In this document: in pieces, positions 11,107 through 22,028 of the stretch
Numbering within the stretch: the stretch's first letter is position 1
How the letters are laid out: the number at the start of each line of letters is the position of its first letter
From: Alectoria sarmentosa
Taxonomy: Eukaryota; Ascomycota; Lecanoromycetes; Lecanorales; Parmeliaceae
Length of the DNA: 64,000 bases
Direction: 5' to 3'
Assembly: GCA_009733775.1 (NCBI GenBank)
Contig: WOGZ01000013.1
Coordinates: 1 to 64,000, forward strand
The notes under the pieces: model-generated
Seen by the model: the letters and a program-made list of their open reading frames with translations, nothing else
Databases searched by the model: none
Told to the model about the DNA's origin: nothing
Made by a program: the position numbers and the translations under genes

Positions 11107-12185
11107 ATGGCATCCACATCCTCACGTATCTGTGGCTCTCTCTATGGCACCGCCGTCGTCGATGCCCTCGGCGGCCCGGTCGAATTCCGCCGCTGAGGCA
11201 CGTTCGTTCCCGTAACCCAGTACCGTTTCAACGCGACCTTTGGTCTGAAGCCTGGGACATGGACTGATGATAGTTCAACGATGCTGTGCCTTGCACAGTC
11301 TCTCGTGGATACAGGTGGAAATTTTGTCATCCATGATCAGATCAGGAAATACGTGGATTGGTACCAGGACGGCTACATGAGCGCGACTGGGAAGTGCTTT
11401 GATATTGGGAATGCTACCAGGCAGTCGCTGGACATATGGAGAGATTTCACGACGGACGCCGGGAACGTCAGTGCTTTGGAGCTCAGGCACTACCAGAACA
11501 TGGTCGATAGAGCATTGACCCATGAGGTTTGCTTACTCAAACATCCATGTCTCTTCGCCGACTGACGCTGTCCCCACAGAAAGCTTGCGGTAATGGGTCC
11601 CTCATGCGCTGCGCTCCCATACCCCTCATTTACCACCAATCTCCATTACTCGCTCAAAAATACGCCGCCCTGGCCTCTACACCCACGCACCCTCATCCTA
11701 CCTGCCAAGAAGCGTGCCAAGTCTACACCCAGCTCATCTGTCTCATGATGACCAAACCTGGTATTACTAAGGCCGAACTCTTCGCAGTTGTCCAGGAGTT
11801 TCCGTTCACCTCTAACATCCTTCGTACAACATTCGGCCGGTACAAGGATGATAGGGACGGGCAGTCTGCCACGAGTTTTGACCACTTCGTCCAGACGCCC
11901 GACTCTGAAATCAAAAGTTCTGGTTATGTGGTGCATACGTTTGAGGCCGCGCTCTGGGCCTTCTGTTCGACGTCTACTTTTTAAGAGGGAGCTCTGAAGG
12001 TTGTCAATCTTGGTGATGACGCTGATACCGTTGGTGCTGTCTACGGTAGCCTATCTGGGGCATGGTATGGCATTGAAGCGATACCCAACGAATGGATTGA
12101 GGGTTTGCAGGCCAAGAACATGATTGAGGAAGTGGCAGAGGGAGTGGTGAAGCTAGTTGAGAAAGGCGGGTATGGTGAACGGTGA
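11107..12185 (+). pseudogene. ADP-ribosylglycohydrolase-like gene with two in-frame stops
   Basis: Exons 11107-11526 and 11580-12185 (53-nt intron, GTTTGC donor, CCACAG acceptor) keep one reading frame across the whole ARH fold. Recognisable pieces are the glycine-rich start GSLYGTAVVDALGGPVEF, the metal-binding GTWTDDSSTML, CGNGSLMR and the second metal site LGDDADTVGAVYG. The frame is interrupted by TGA at 11194-11196, directly after EFRR, and by TAA at 11982-11984, before EGALKVVNLGDDAD. No splice pair near either stop would remove it cleanly. Everything else, including the metal-binding Asp residues, is intact, so the loss looks recent. The family removes ADP-ribose from proteins or nucleic acids. 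The alternatives are sequencing error or stop-codon readthrough. Confidence 0.75.
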
Positions 12186-13695
12186 TGGGCGTTACTCAAC
12201 GTCATACCTCGAACATTTTGCAAGCTTCAATTAATGGGGACTTAGACTCGTCATCCTCTTGCTCCATATGATCGGCGCCGTAGCCCCTGGGATGAGAGTA
12301 CTCCTGACGCAAAGAATTTGCGCGTGCTGGGAGACGGCCGAAGAATTCGTATTGCTTGCTTTAGGTTTCAGACTGACACGGACGACGTTGCCAATACTTG
12401 CGCAGGTATCAGATGATTCTCAACCATAGAGTCGAATGCTCGCATTAGGCCGGTACCGAGCTGGGCGCTTGCAAATCAGAAGCAGAAGAGTTGCAAACTT
12501 TCGTTTCCTGAGACAACAAATCCATGGACAAGGTGACAGGAGGAAACCTACAACAGGGTATGAGAAGAATCAACGGAAAAGCGTTTGTCTCTACCAAATC
12601 AGATCAGATCTACCAGGTATTAGCTGGTGCTGCCGCTGTTCCTCTGCCCGATGCGTATGAGTCGCTGAATATTGCCAGACTGTCAGCTCCTTTGGGGCAA
12701 AAAGCCCCTTAAGTACATAGTCTACTCTTTTATCACGATACAAAGACTATGGAATAGAAGATATGCTACTTGGCACTGTCAGATTACGAGGGACCGCTGC
12801 CCCGATTCTGCGCCCAATACGTACAGGACAAATGCGAATTCGAATGTTTAATGGGGAAACAGCCCTTGAGATACACCACATGCAAACCTTGAAGTACCAA
12901 AAAGACTTGGTACGGGCATGTTGCCAGGGGAGGTTACCGTTCTTTTCGCTGAACTTGTGGAGCAATTCCAAAAATGACGTTGAAGCTATTCAAAAGTCTA
13001 AGCGGTAAACATAACCATAGCCTTTCCTGCCCATGCACCGACGATGACGGCTAATTCTACACGATCTCGAGCTTGAGATTCTCGCGGAGCACCAGATTGT
13101 GCCTTTGAGTTTAACTGCAGTTCTATAATTACGTATCGGTGCAGCAGCCCAGTCTCCGCATCACTCGATCTTTCATCTTCACGTCTGTGCTTCATCGAAT
13201 TTTCAGAAGGATGAATTGGGAACAAATAGGTAGGTACATAGGTGCTCCCAAGCAGGGCCCTATGAGGGTTTTATCCGACATTCCTATATACGCGCTTCTG
13301 GCGAAGTCATGGCGTACGCCAAAGACTTCTTTGCATTGACCGCCTCTGACGCCAGCCGGGAACGGCTGCGGCTCTAATCATGTGCCAATCAAGCTACATA
13401 CTCATGAAGCTTGACGCAGCTAGGAAACAAGCCACCCGTGTCACAGACTCACGGAAACAAAACTAAGGCTGGTACCTAGATATGGTGAAAGTACACTGGC
13501 CTCACAGTGAGGAGTTGAGCACCGCGAGAGCGCTTGGATGCGACTGGAAGTGCGTAGGTTGGAATCCTCTGAGCTAAGGTGACCAGGAGCATGGCACGTA
13601 CCACCTTCGTGGATGTATACATAAGAAGAAAAGGTAGGCTGATACTATCAGCAACACCTTTGTTCCGTTGGGACGAGCACGGATTACTCACCAGC
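12186..13695. other. Intergenic region
   Basis: About 1.5 kb between the glycohydrolase remnant and the MFS gene. Small frames occur on both strands, but none shows family features or codon regularity. The proximal part must contain the MFS promoter. Confidence 0.4.
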
Positions 13696-15743
13696 ATGTC
13701 TAGACCAAGCATCGTCCCAAGTATTCACGAATTTCGCCTTCCCAAGTTCGACTTTGAGCCTTGGTCTAAAAGGTCCTCCGTCTACTCTCAAGGGACTAAT
13801 GAAGATGAGAAGACTCTCATCGACTTCAATAGCTGCAAATCGGAAAGCGCCGAAGATTGGTCGTCGGTGTGTCTATCCATTCATTCACTGCATGTACACG
13901 TTTCTGACCTATTACAAAGGCCAAGAAGTTGTTCGCGGTCAGCACATGCTTCCTCATCGTTCTCAATTCAGCTATTGCCTCTTCGCTTCCTGGCGGAGCC
14001 GTCTTCTACACCACAGATTATTTTCACGTCACAAACCAACAAGAGTTTGCCCTTCCCATATCCGTATTCTTAGTTGGATATGTATTTGGACCTTGCTTCT
14101 TTAGTCGTCTTAGCGAGATTTACGGTCGAAGAATCATAATGATCTCAACCTTTGTTGGATATACTGCTTTCACACTTGGCTGCGCCATGGCGCCTACATG
14201 GTCAGCACTCCTCGTATTTCGCTTTTTGGTCGGACTTTGTGCTGCTGCGCCATACGCTCTGGGAGGAGGAATCTGTGCAGATCTCTATTCGAACGCTGCT
14301 CATCGGGGATTGGCCATCATGGTACTCATGATAGTGAGTCCTCTATTTCTATTCTCATTGCACCATGATTGACTTGGTATTAGGTCCTTAATGTTGGACC
14401 TGCCAGTGGACCTATAATCGCTGGTTTTGTCTCGCCACTTGATTGGAGGCGGAAGTATTGGGTTGCTCTAATGTTAGCTGGTGTATCTTTCGTCCCTCTG
14501 CTATTTCTTCCAGGTAAGTGCAGGTCAACCGGCCGTGTTTGGAGCACTTCACTGAGACAAACAGAGACATATGGACCCGTGCTATATGCTCGACGTGCTC
14601 GAGCCGCCAGAATCTGGGTTGGGAAAGTGGTCAAGCCAACGGCGCCGGTACCAGACAAGCAAAGCCTGACAAGGACCCTATCAGTGGCCCTCATTCGCCC
14701 CTTCCGTATGTTCTCTGAGCCAATAGTCCTGGCCACATCCCTCCTCATGGCCATGGTATATGCCATCTTCTACCTATTCTTCGAAGCTTACCCGATAATC
14801 TTTGGAGGTAAGAAGCATCATCTCCCTGCTGACTTCACCAGCTGCTTCACTGCTTTGTACTGCGATGGCTGAGATCTCGATCAGGGGTGTACCAAATGAG
14901 CACCGGCGTTGCTGCCCTAGCTTTCATACCCAGTAAGTTTCTAATATGTACTATCTTTGGAGGTATGGTACTGATCTTGGAAAAGTGCCAATCGGGGCCT
15001 GCCTTGACATCATCCTCGTATTGTGGTGGGACCGCTATCTGGACCGCGCAAAAGCGAGGAACGCACCTTGGGCCTCGAACGAGGGTACGCACATTTCGGA
15101 GTTATTTTCCCCTGATTTGTACCAAATCTTAAGCCGCAAGACAAAGTCCGAGAGCAAAGCCCTGCTCCTACTCCTGAAGTCTGCTTCATCAAGCCACGCC
15201 CTTGCCTGAATGAGCGATGCTGACTCCGAAATGTTCGCAGAATACCGGCGCATGCCTCTCGCCTGCATCGGCGGTCCTCTTTGTGCACTTTCTTTATTCT
15301 GGCTCGTATGTCCATCACTTCACTCACTCGGCCTTGCCACCTTGTCTGACCTTTTGCTAACCACCAACACCAACGCTCAGGGATGGACAGCTCGGCCCGA
15401 CATCCACTGGATCATCCCCATGCTCGCCGGCATCCCCTACGGCATGGGCGTCGAAATCATCTTCATGGCCCTGACCAGCTACCTCTCCGACGGCTACGGC
15501 ACCCTCACCGCCTCCGCCCTGGCTTCCGCGGCCATCATGCGCAGCGTACTCGGCGCTCTGCTGCCGCTGCTCGCGCAGCCAATGTATGGTGCGCTGGGGG
15601 TGAGTTGGGCGTCGAGCCTGCTGGGGTTCGTGACGCTGGCGATGGCGGTGGTGCCGTTCCTGCTGCTGAGGTTTGGAGGCGCGTTGAGGAGGAGGAGTAA
15701 GCTTTGTCGGCAGGTTATCGAGAAGAAGGAGGGGCAGGTGTAG
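13696..15743 (+). CDS. MFS transporter, DHA1-type (polyamine/multidrug-like)
   Basis: Eight exons (13696-13866, 13920-14333, 14384-14513, 14565-14807, 14885-14932, 14986-15084, 15241-15305, 15381-15743) stay in phase and give about 510 residues. A hydrophilic N-terminus is followed by twelve hydrophobic segments. Family signatures are GPCFFSRLSEIYGRR (loop 2-3 motif A variant), FRFLVGLCAAAPYALGGG and the antiporter motif C region VGPASGPIIAGFV, then DWRRKYWVALM. After the central loop come FYLFFEAYPIIFGG, DRYLDRAKARNAPW and EYRRMPLACIGGPL, as in fungal polyamine/azole-resistance DHA1 proteins. It is probably a plasma-membrane proton antiporter; substrate unknown. The 156-nt intron at 15085-15240 is longer than the others. 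An in-frame upstream Met exists, but MSRPS is preferred because conserved-looking sequence starts there. Confidence 0.85.
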
Positions 15744-16546
15744 GGTTGGGAATTTGGAGAGGGTGACGTAATAGTGCCCTTTGCAGGACGTTCGAGATAT
15801 CTTTTCGATAACAATCAATGCTGTGAGGGTTCATGTTGTGATCTGACCCGGAAGCTGCGTGTGCTACTTGAGTTTGGGGGGGCATTTGTACCTGTAGCAG
15901 AAGGCTGGTATGTCTAGCTCTATCCTTTGGGATTGTTTATAACATGACAGAGCGGCAAGTAAGTCGCACTTCTCAGTAATCAAACTGTGGACAAGAGTTT
16001 ACGTTATTCTGTGGTTCATGTGTTGTTCTGTTATATCTACACGTTATAGGGTTCCAAAGCACTCAACGAATGAAAAGAAAGCACACAAAACGAGTGACAT
16101 GCTGCTCTTCATCTCTTACCCATCTCAGGTTGTCTTCTTCCCGTGCATCGGGAAGCGAAGCTTGCATCAGCCATACTCTTCTGTCGTTTGCGGGGTGTGC
16201 ATGCACTGCTGCACAAGTCGTCTCATGGAGTTGACTTGCGTGGTGGCGTTTCGCTGACGTACTGGTAGAGTCACCTGGGGTTGTAGAGACAGGTACTGTT
16301 GCATGGGGATTACACCCGAAAGGAAGTGCCTGTGCGGTGAAGGGGTGGAAAGGAGGTGGTAGTTGGTTGTGTACCGAGATCAAAGGACCATAGCTCGAGC
16401 CCTGAGTCGGAACATCATCTCCATCTTGGTAAATCTAATCAATCAGTACCATTCCGCCAAAGGGCGTTGTTCAGGGCGTCGGGCCCGTAGAAGGCTGACT
16501 CAACGTGTTCATTTGGGTCTGTGACGATCCGCTTGCTTGAATAAAT
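15744..16546. other. Intergenic region between convergent genes
   Basis: Shared 3' flank of the MFS gene (plus) and the unknown minus-strand gene. No convincing frame, hairpin or RNA gene. Confidence 0.4.
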
Positions 16547-17473
16547 TCATCTTTGAAAGTGATGTGGCACTTTGATCATAGTGCCGTCTGCGTCGATAGA
16601 AGTGACCGCACCGAGTGTCTTGCGGAAACGGTGGGTTAAGCCTGGAGGCGGCCCAGAATTGAATGCTCTCCTCTCGTTAGCAAAACGAGGTGGGCTAGCG
16701 AATGTGAAGAGCTGACTTGGGAAGTCTTGGGTCTTCTTGGACATGCCTGTGTATGGCTGATCATCGTTTGCGAGAACTTGTTCTACGTCTATCATTGTCG
16801 TGTCGGGGATAAAATGGTCATGCTTGCTCGCACGAACAGGATAGTTGTCGAAGAAATCTGCGGCCACAAGTCGTACTCGCTGTTGGCGTGAAGCCAATCG
16901 ACGGTTGCTCACCGTTCTCCAGTAATTCTTTACATCCTTGGAGATCACTTCAGCCAGCTTGGCGACCTTCATGCTCTCAGCTTCGAAGTGAAAGACGTTG
17001 ATACCGATGCCTTTTGAAATCCGGCCCATCTTGGATTCGGGCTTCTGATCGCCATTGTTCTCTCGGTGAATCTTCCAGACGACGTCGAGATAACTGACAT
17101 TTTGCAGAGAGAGGAGGCCGATGTCCGGAATGAGGATCTTTGCGATACCATCACCAAGTAGAATAGACCCTTTGGGCTGGTTGTGTTTGTCTAGGATGCG
17201 GGAGCTCGTCTTCGCTTCCTCCGATTTGCGAGACAGAAAATTCCCGGGATCCGTGTACTTCTCCCAGAATCCATGGCTCGCGGAGACGATTATGCTGCAA
17301 CAAGAATTGACACTTTGGGTCCTCCTGACTTCTCCCTCAAAGAGCCAGTTGACCTCGCCTTGATTCAAGTTGACGCCGTAAGGGGCGTTCCGATTTAGAA
17401 GACATTTGGCATAGTCGGGGTTGTGCATCAAACTCCTGGGCACGGTAGAACATGAGAACAATGGGTTTACCAT
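16547..17473 (-). CDS. Hypothetical protein, no recognised domain
   Basis: An uninterrupted frame of 308 residues from MVNPLFSCSTV. I do not recognise the family. Visible features are a cysteine pair (VNSCCSIIVSAS), an aromatic-rich central part (GFWEKYTDPGNFLSRK; SYLDVVWKIHREN) and a basic C-terminal third containing KNYWRTVSNRRLASRQQRVR. There is no signal peptide or membrane segment. The true start may lie upstream: a second frame from 17519 begins MSSRYTTVDKSMAVKNG and runs into a GTAAAC donor-like site, but I could not find a splice join that preserves phase. The length and lack of stops support a real gene; function is unknown. Confidence 0.5.
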   Translation of the reverse strand: MVNPLFSCSTVPRSLMHNPDYAKCLLNRNAPYGVNLNQGEVNWLFEGEVRRTQSVNSCCSIIVSASHGFWEKYTDPGNFLSRKSEEAKTSSRILDKHNQPKGSILLGDGIAKILIPDIGLLSLQNVSYLDVVWKIHRENNGDQKPESKMGRISKGIGINVFHFEAESMKVAKLAEVISKDVKNYWRTVSNRRLASRQQRVRLVAADFFDNYPVRASKHDHFIPDTTMIDVEQVLANDDQPYTGMSKKTQDFPSQLFTFASPPRFANERRAFNSGPPPGLTHRFRKTLGAVTSIDADGTMIKVPHHFQR

Positions 17474-18240
17474 TCTTGACTGCCATGGATTTATCTACGG
17501 TAGTGTATCTGGATGACATGGTATCGATGACTGCTGTGGTACCTGAGTGGTTGCGTGGTATCTTGATTTTGTATCTTGAGTGAGCTTATTCAATGTACTT
17601 GTAGCTTGAATAGGAATGCTTGAGGGATGATCTGATGGGTATCGGAGAAGATGATTGAAAATGAAAATAAACAATGGAACCAAAAATCCAGAGGGCAGCA
17701 AGCAAGCAATCTAGCTATTATGTTGTAAGACTCGGATTGTCAAAGTCATTGTGTCGACAGGGAGACATGACTCAGGAAGTGAGAGAAGATTAAGTCTGTG
17801 GCCTCGCAGGCTAGATGTGGGGAAGATGGCAGTCAAAACGGTGCAAATAATCAACATTTCGATCGAATAAACATCACTGAGGAGCTGCGCTGTTTAACGC
17901 GTTTCTTGGAGACAGCTAGATGGCAGACGACATGTTGTTTCGGGTTGATATTCAAACCTGACAACAAAAGTGCCACTTTGATTGGATAGCTTACTTGGGA
18001 GGCTGGTGGCATTACCCGCCGGGATATCGATCAGACTCTTGCCTTCATCCACCAAACTGCGAGCACACAAGAGTTCGAGCAACTACCATATTCAATCAAA
18101 TTCCAAGCCCAAAGTGAACTGGAGTAGAGAGGCACCAAAGGTATGCATACAACAAGTAATCCATGTTGCATCAACCACCTTGCTTCAGCCCAAATACGCC
18201 TAGCCATTGACCAAACACCCAGACCCGATAGTTGCAAACC
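17474..18240. other. Intergenic region
   Basis: It separates the unknown minus-strand gene from the end of the heme lyase gene. It may contain a short 5' exon of the former near 17500. No other feature is visible. Confidence 0.4.
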
Positions 18241-19276
18241 TCATGATGCGTTTTCCCTGGCCTTCGCACCACTCGCCCGGTGCCAAACATCCCCACCCCA
18301 CCTCAGCATACGCTCAGCAGCCGCAGTCGGTCCATCCACCGCCGGTCTCACGTCCAAGTAGAATACCGGCTCTCCTGTCGGCTCAGGCGGACCAGAGTAG
18401 TAATCAATCACATATCTGACCTCCCTCGTTTGCCCTTCCGCCGTCGTTCTTTGCACATACCAATCATGACGATCAAAAGGTGGCTCACTCCTACACCGGC
18501 CGAGTCAGCAAAACCTCCCATCTGTTAGCAGCCATACTCACGCAAACTTCGAAGGCCACACCCTCCCTAGCACGTCTATCATCCTGGCCTTGGGCGTCAA
18601 GTCCCCTGGCCTCCCCATGAATCGCATCAATCTCGGCCGGTCTCCTTTCCATTGAGGCATTCCTTGAAAACCATCCTCGCCTCTGCTGCAAGCCTGCCAT
18701 CCGTAGCCCAACCCTTGGCTAAACCTTGCTTCCCATCCTTCAATTTCCGCCCAAGCCCCTTCATTCAGGAAATTGTGTACCGCCACCATACTTTCCACGG
18801 CATCTTCGGGCGTGTCGTCGTAGCCTTTCCGTAACATGGCATTGTACATTTGTTGCGGAGAAGGATACTCCCAATTCGCTTCCGCATCGCCCCGGGGAAT
18901 GGATGATGTGGTGCGGAAGGTGGGGAGAGCAATTGTCTGGTTGGTGGAACGGGATTGGGAGAGATTTGACGGCATGTAATTCAAAGGATTTAATTTGGAA
19001 AGAGGTGAAGCTTGGGGCGTGGAAGACGAGAGAGGTGCGTTAAGAGAGGCGACAGGGCATGAGGAGGCGTCTGCGGGCGCCTGTGGCGAATTTTGGGGAG
19101 GGAACGGAGCGGTCGAGGTGACTTTGTGCATGGGGCATCCAGGCTTGAGCTATCAGCTATGTTTTCTGAAGGCATGTCTGGGTAAAGCTCACAGGAGGAA
19201 CAGCATCTGAGCTGGGTAGAGGATGAGGCGCGAACGGCCTCGGGGGCGTTGCAGTGTCTGCCCAAAACCACCCCAT
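18241..19276 (-). CDS. Cytochrome c / c1 heme lyase (holocytochrome synthase)
   Basis: Three exons on the minus strand (19276-19193, 19143-18542, 18490-18241) give about 311 residues. The spliced start MGWFWADTATPP and the join PPGCPMHKV create a Cys-Pro heme-regulatory motif; a second is SSCPVAS. The core has NWEYPSPQQMYNAMLRKGY, VHNFLNEGAWAEIEGWE and RLMRFMGRPGDLTPKAR. The last exon carries PPFDRHDWYV and VIDYYSGPPEP with FYLDVRPA, the signatures of the enzyme that attaches heme covalently to CXXCH of apocytochrome in the mitochondrial intermembrane space. Fungi have separate lyases for cytochrome c (Cyc3) and c1 (Cyt2), and I cannot separate them by eye. It is divergent from the Cqd1-like kinase gene, 273 bp apart. 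Confidence 0.92.
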
Positions 19277-19549
19277 CTCGACCCGTTTCCTGAAGCAAAT
19301 CAGATACTGAATGCCGGTGTGCTTTTGTTCCTTGCAGAGCTGTAAGCAAAGCGTGCAGTGTCGTGGTGTAGAGAATGTTATGCTATAAGACTAAGATGGA
19401 GGAAGAGGCGAGACCGTAGTCGGATTTGCGGGCAAAATGACGTCCACCTCGCGACCTCCCCAATCTTCATTTCCTCAACCACGTGTGCAACATGCTATCT
19501 ACGACGTACGACGTGTCCCGATGACCATTGAGGAAGCTGTTGGTATTCT
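19277..19549. promoter_or_regulatory. Shared bidirectional promoter region of two mitochondrial genes
   Basis: 273 bp lie between the start codons of the heme lyase (minus) and the ABC1-like kinase (plus). The interval contains TGACGTCC at 19438-19445, a CRE-like core, and the palindrome CACGTG at 19480-19485. These are known core sequences for bZIP and bHLH factors. Their use here is inferred from position only. Confidence 0.4.
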
Positions 19550-21730
19550 ATGATGCGAACAGCCTTTGCGCTTGGCCGACTATGCCTTCGCCAAAAGCCC
19601 CACCGGATCGTAACATTCATTGCACGCCATGAAAGGCATTACTCGATACCTGCACCATGGCCTGTATTCCACAGGCCTCCAAGACCGCCAAAGGGAGAGA
19701 TACTCATATGGAGCTTGCTGTCGCCGGCCGCTTTTGTGGCATTGAGTGAGGAGGACACCGAGGACGGCAAGACACCAGAAGAACACATGCTCGAGGCCTC
19801 GAGGGCAGAGATCGCGAAAGAGATACCAGAGGATGCGCGTGGTATCAGAAGAGTATGGAAATCAATTTACCTGTTCATCGACACATTCATCGTCGAGCCA
19901 ATAGCGACAACTTTCCGGTTCCTGCACCTTGTCATAATATTCGTGCCAGTAATAGGGACCATGCCGTTGATTTGGTTGGGTAGAAGGCAGAAGAGCCGTG
20001 ATAACGAGCGTTCTGGCACGCTATGGTGGTACTCCTTCTTGGTGCGGTCAATGGAGCGGGCAGGTCCAGCGTTCATCAAGGTATTCCGTAAAGTTCAATC
20101 AGAGCAAGGCATCCAAGCTGATTTCAGTCCGTCCAGCTTGGCCAATGGGCAGCTTCACGATCCGACATCTTCCCTCAGGAAATGTGCAACACCATGTCCT
20201 CACTCCACTCCAATGCTCCAGCGCATTCCCTGAAGTACACGAAGCAGACAATAATTCGAGCCTTCGACGGCCGGCCATTCGAGGAAATCTTTGACGAGTT
20301 TGAAGAGAAGCCTCTCGGCGTGGGAGCGATAGCACAGGTCTACAAGGCGAAACTGAAGCCAGAGTTCACGACTCCCGGTGACACCGATCTCGAACCGCAG
20401 TACCGTAACATCAGTCAGCGGGTGAGGAAGAACGTAGACATACTGGTTAAATCCACACCACAGAGGACGCATTCGTCTTACGTTGCGATCAAGGTGCTGC
20501 ACCCCAAAGTTGAGAGAATGGTACGACGAGATCTCCGAATTATGGGTATCTTCGCTGCGGTTCTGAATGCAATTCCGACGATGGAATGGCTCTCACTGCC
20601 TGACGAGGTAGATCAATTCGGTGAAATGATGCGCTTGCAACTCGATCTCCGCATCGAGTCTGCAAATCTGATCATGTTCCGCAAGAAATTCAAGGACCGA
20701 ACTACTGCATGGTTCCCCTTCCCCTACGCTGAGCACTCGACTCGTCAAGTTTTGGTAGAAGAATTCGCCCAAGGAATACCCCTTGCGGCCTTCCTCGAAG
20801 ATGGCGGTGGTGTCTTCCAGCAAGAAATAGCAGATGAAGGCCTCGATGCTTTCTTGCATATGCTGCTAATCGACAACTTTGTCCATGCAGATCTCCACCC
20901 AGGCAACATCATGGTGCGTTTTTACAAACCTGAACGAATAGACCTGTCCCTAGGCCGTCAGAAGCAATCAGACTCTCCGGCGCACTCTACAGATGTCACG
21001 GAAGAAGTCCTCCAAAAGCTGCGCCCTCACCGGCACCATCCCGAAGAATGGAAGGCCGAGCTCGCGAAGATCGACAAGGACGGATACCGGCCGCAGCTCA
21101 TCTTCATCGACACCGGTCTCGTCACCGCCTTGAACGCCACCAACCGGAAGAACTTCCTCGATCTCTTCAAAGCCATCGCCGAGTTCGACGGCTACCGCGC
21201 TGGCCATTTGATGGTCGAGCGGTGCCGGCAGCCAGACGCCGTGATCGACGAAGAAGTCTTCGCGCTGAAGATGCAGCACCTGGTCCTCGGCGTCAAGAGC
21301 CGGACGTTTGCTCTGGGCAACATCAAGATTGGCGACGTCCTCAACGAAGTCTTGAGCATGGTCCGGGGCCATCACGTGCGCATGGAAGGCGACTTCGTCA
21401 ATGTGGTCATCAGCATCCTCCTCCTGGAGGGCATCGGGCGCAATCTCGATCCCAATCTGGATCTGTTCAAGAGGCAAGCCTTGCTGTCCATCCGTCCCCC
21501 CTCCCCTCGCTCCTCTCCATGTAGTCGCTAACCCTTCTTGCAGCGCTCTCCCCATCCTCCGTCAACTCGGCGCCCAAGGCGGAGGCACTTCTCTTCTCAA
21601 GAGCGTACGCGAAGGCGACACATCCATGCTGAAGGTGTGGGTCGGTCTTGAAATAAGAAAGTACCTGCAAGCCTCTGCGGAGCAAGTGGAATCGTGTGTC
21701 AAATACGATCAACTGAGCCCGAATATTTGA
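19550..21730 (+). CDS. CQD1: ABC1/ADCK2-like atypical kinase, probable Cqd1 orthologue
   Basis: Three exons (19550-20080, 20137-21473, 21544-21730) give about 684 residues. The first splice recreates the KxGQ motif as FIKLGQWAASRSDIFP, the hallmark of UbiB/ABC1 kinases. Then come GVGAIAQVYKAKL, VAIKVLHPKVERMVRRDL, the catalytic FVHADLHPGNIMV and the metal-binding LIFIDTGLVT. The GQWAASRSD form matches the ADCK2/Cqd1 branch rather than Coq8. Yeast Cqd1 sits in the mitochondrial inner membrane and influences coenzyme Q distribution. A basic N-terminus could serve as a presequence, and a hydrophobic stretch (LHLVIIFVPVIGTMPLIWLG) precedes the kinase domain. The last intron (21474-21543) starts GCAAGC and ends TTGCAG, a GC-AG intron. 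Removing it restores KSALPILRQLGAQGGG. Confidence 0.85.
21474..21543 (+). other. GC-AG intron
   Basis: The 70-nt last intron of the ABC1-like kinase has donor AG|GCAAGC and acceptor TTGCAG. Reading through it would give a low-complexity Ser/Pro/Arg tail that stops at once; removing it restores a conserved-looking C-terminus. Confidence 0.75.
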
Positions 21731-22028
21731 AAAGTCTTGGTTTCGCTGTCCTCCATTCATTTCGTTTGGTGGCTGGAGTAGTCAGACAGGAACGTTCGGA
21801 AGGCGGCTTTGGTCTTTTGGTAAGAATAGTGAATGGAGTAGGGAGCCTAGAGCTAAGAGAGCCCGCCATCAGCGGCGTCTATTAAATATACAAAAGAAGA
21901 AGATCCGCCTCTACGCCATACACAGCCAGCCAAATATCCACGCCATGCATAGAATCAAATGTGTATCCCATTGCTCCACAGAGCCTGGATGGCTTCAAAT
22001 ACTCCTTCAATGCCAACAAAGTCTCCGT
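21731..22028. other. Intergenic region between convergent genes
   Basis: Less than 300 bp of shared 3' flank between the kinase gene and the helicase gene. No other feature is visible. Confidence 0.5.

Noticed and set aside
21048..21555. Overlapping frames of 158 and 195 codons within the kinase gene
   Set aside because: Shadow frames of a GC-rich exon; composition is Arg/His- or Asp/Val-biased with no domain.
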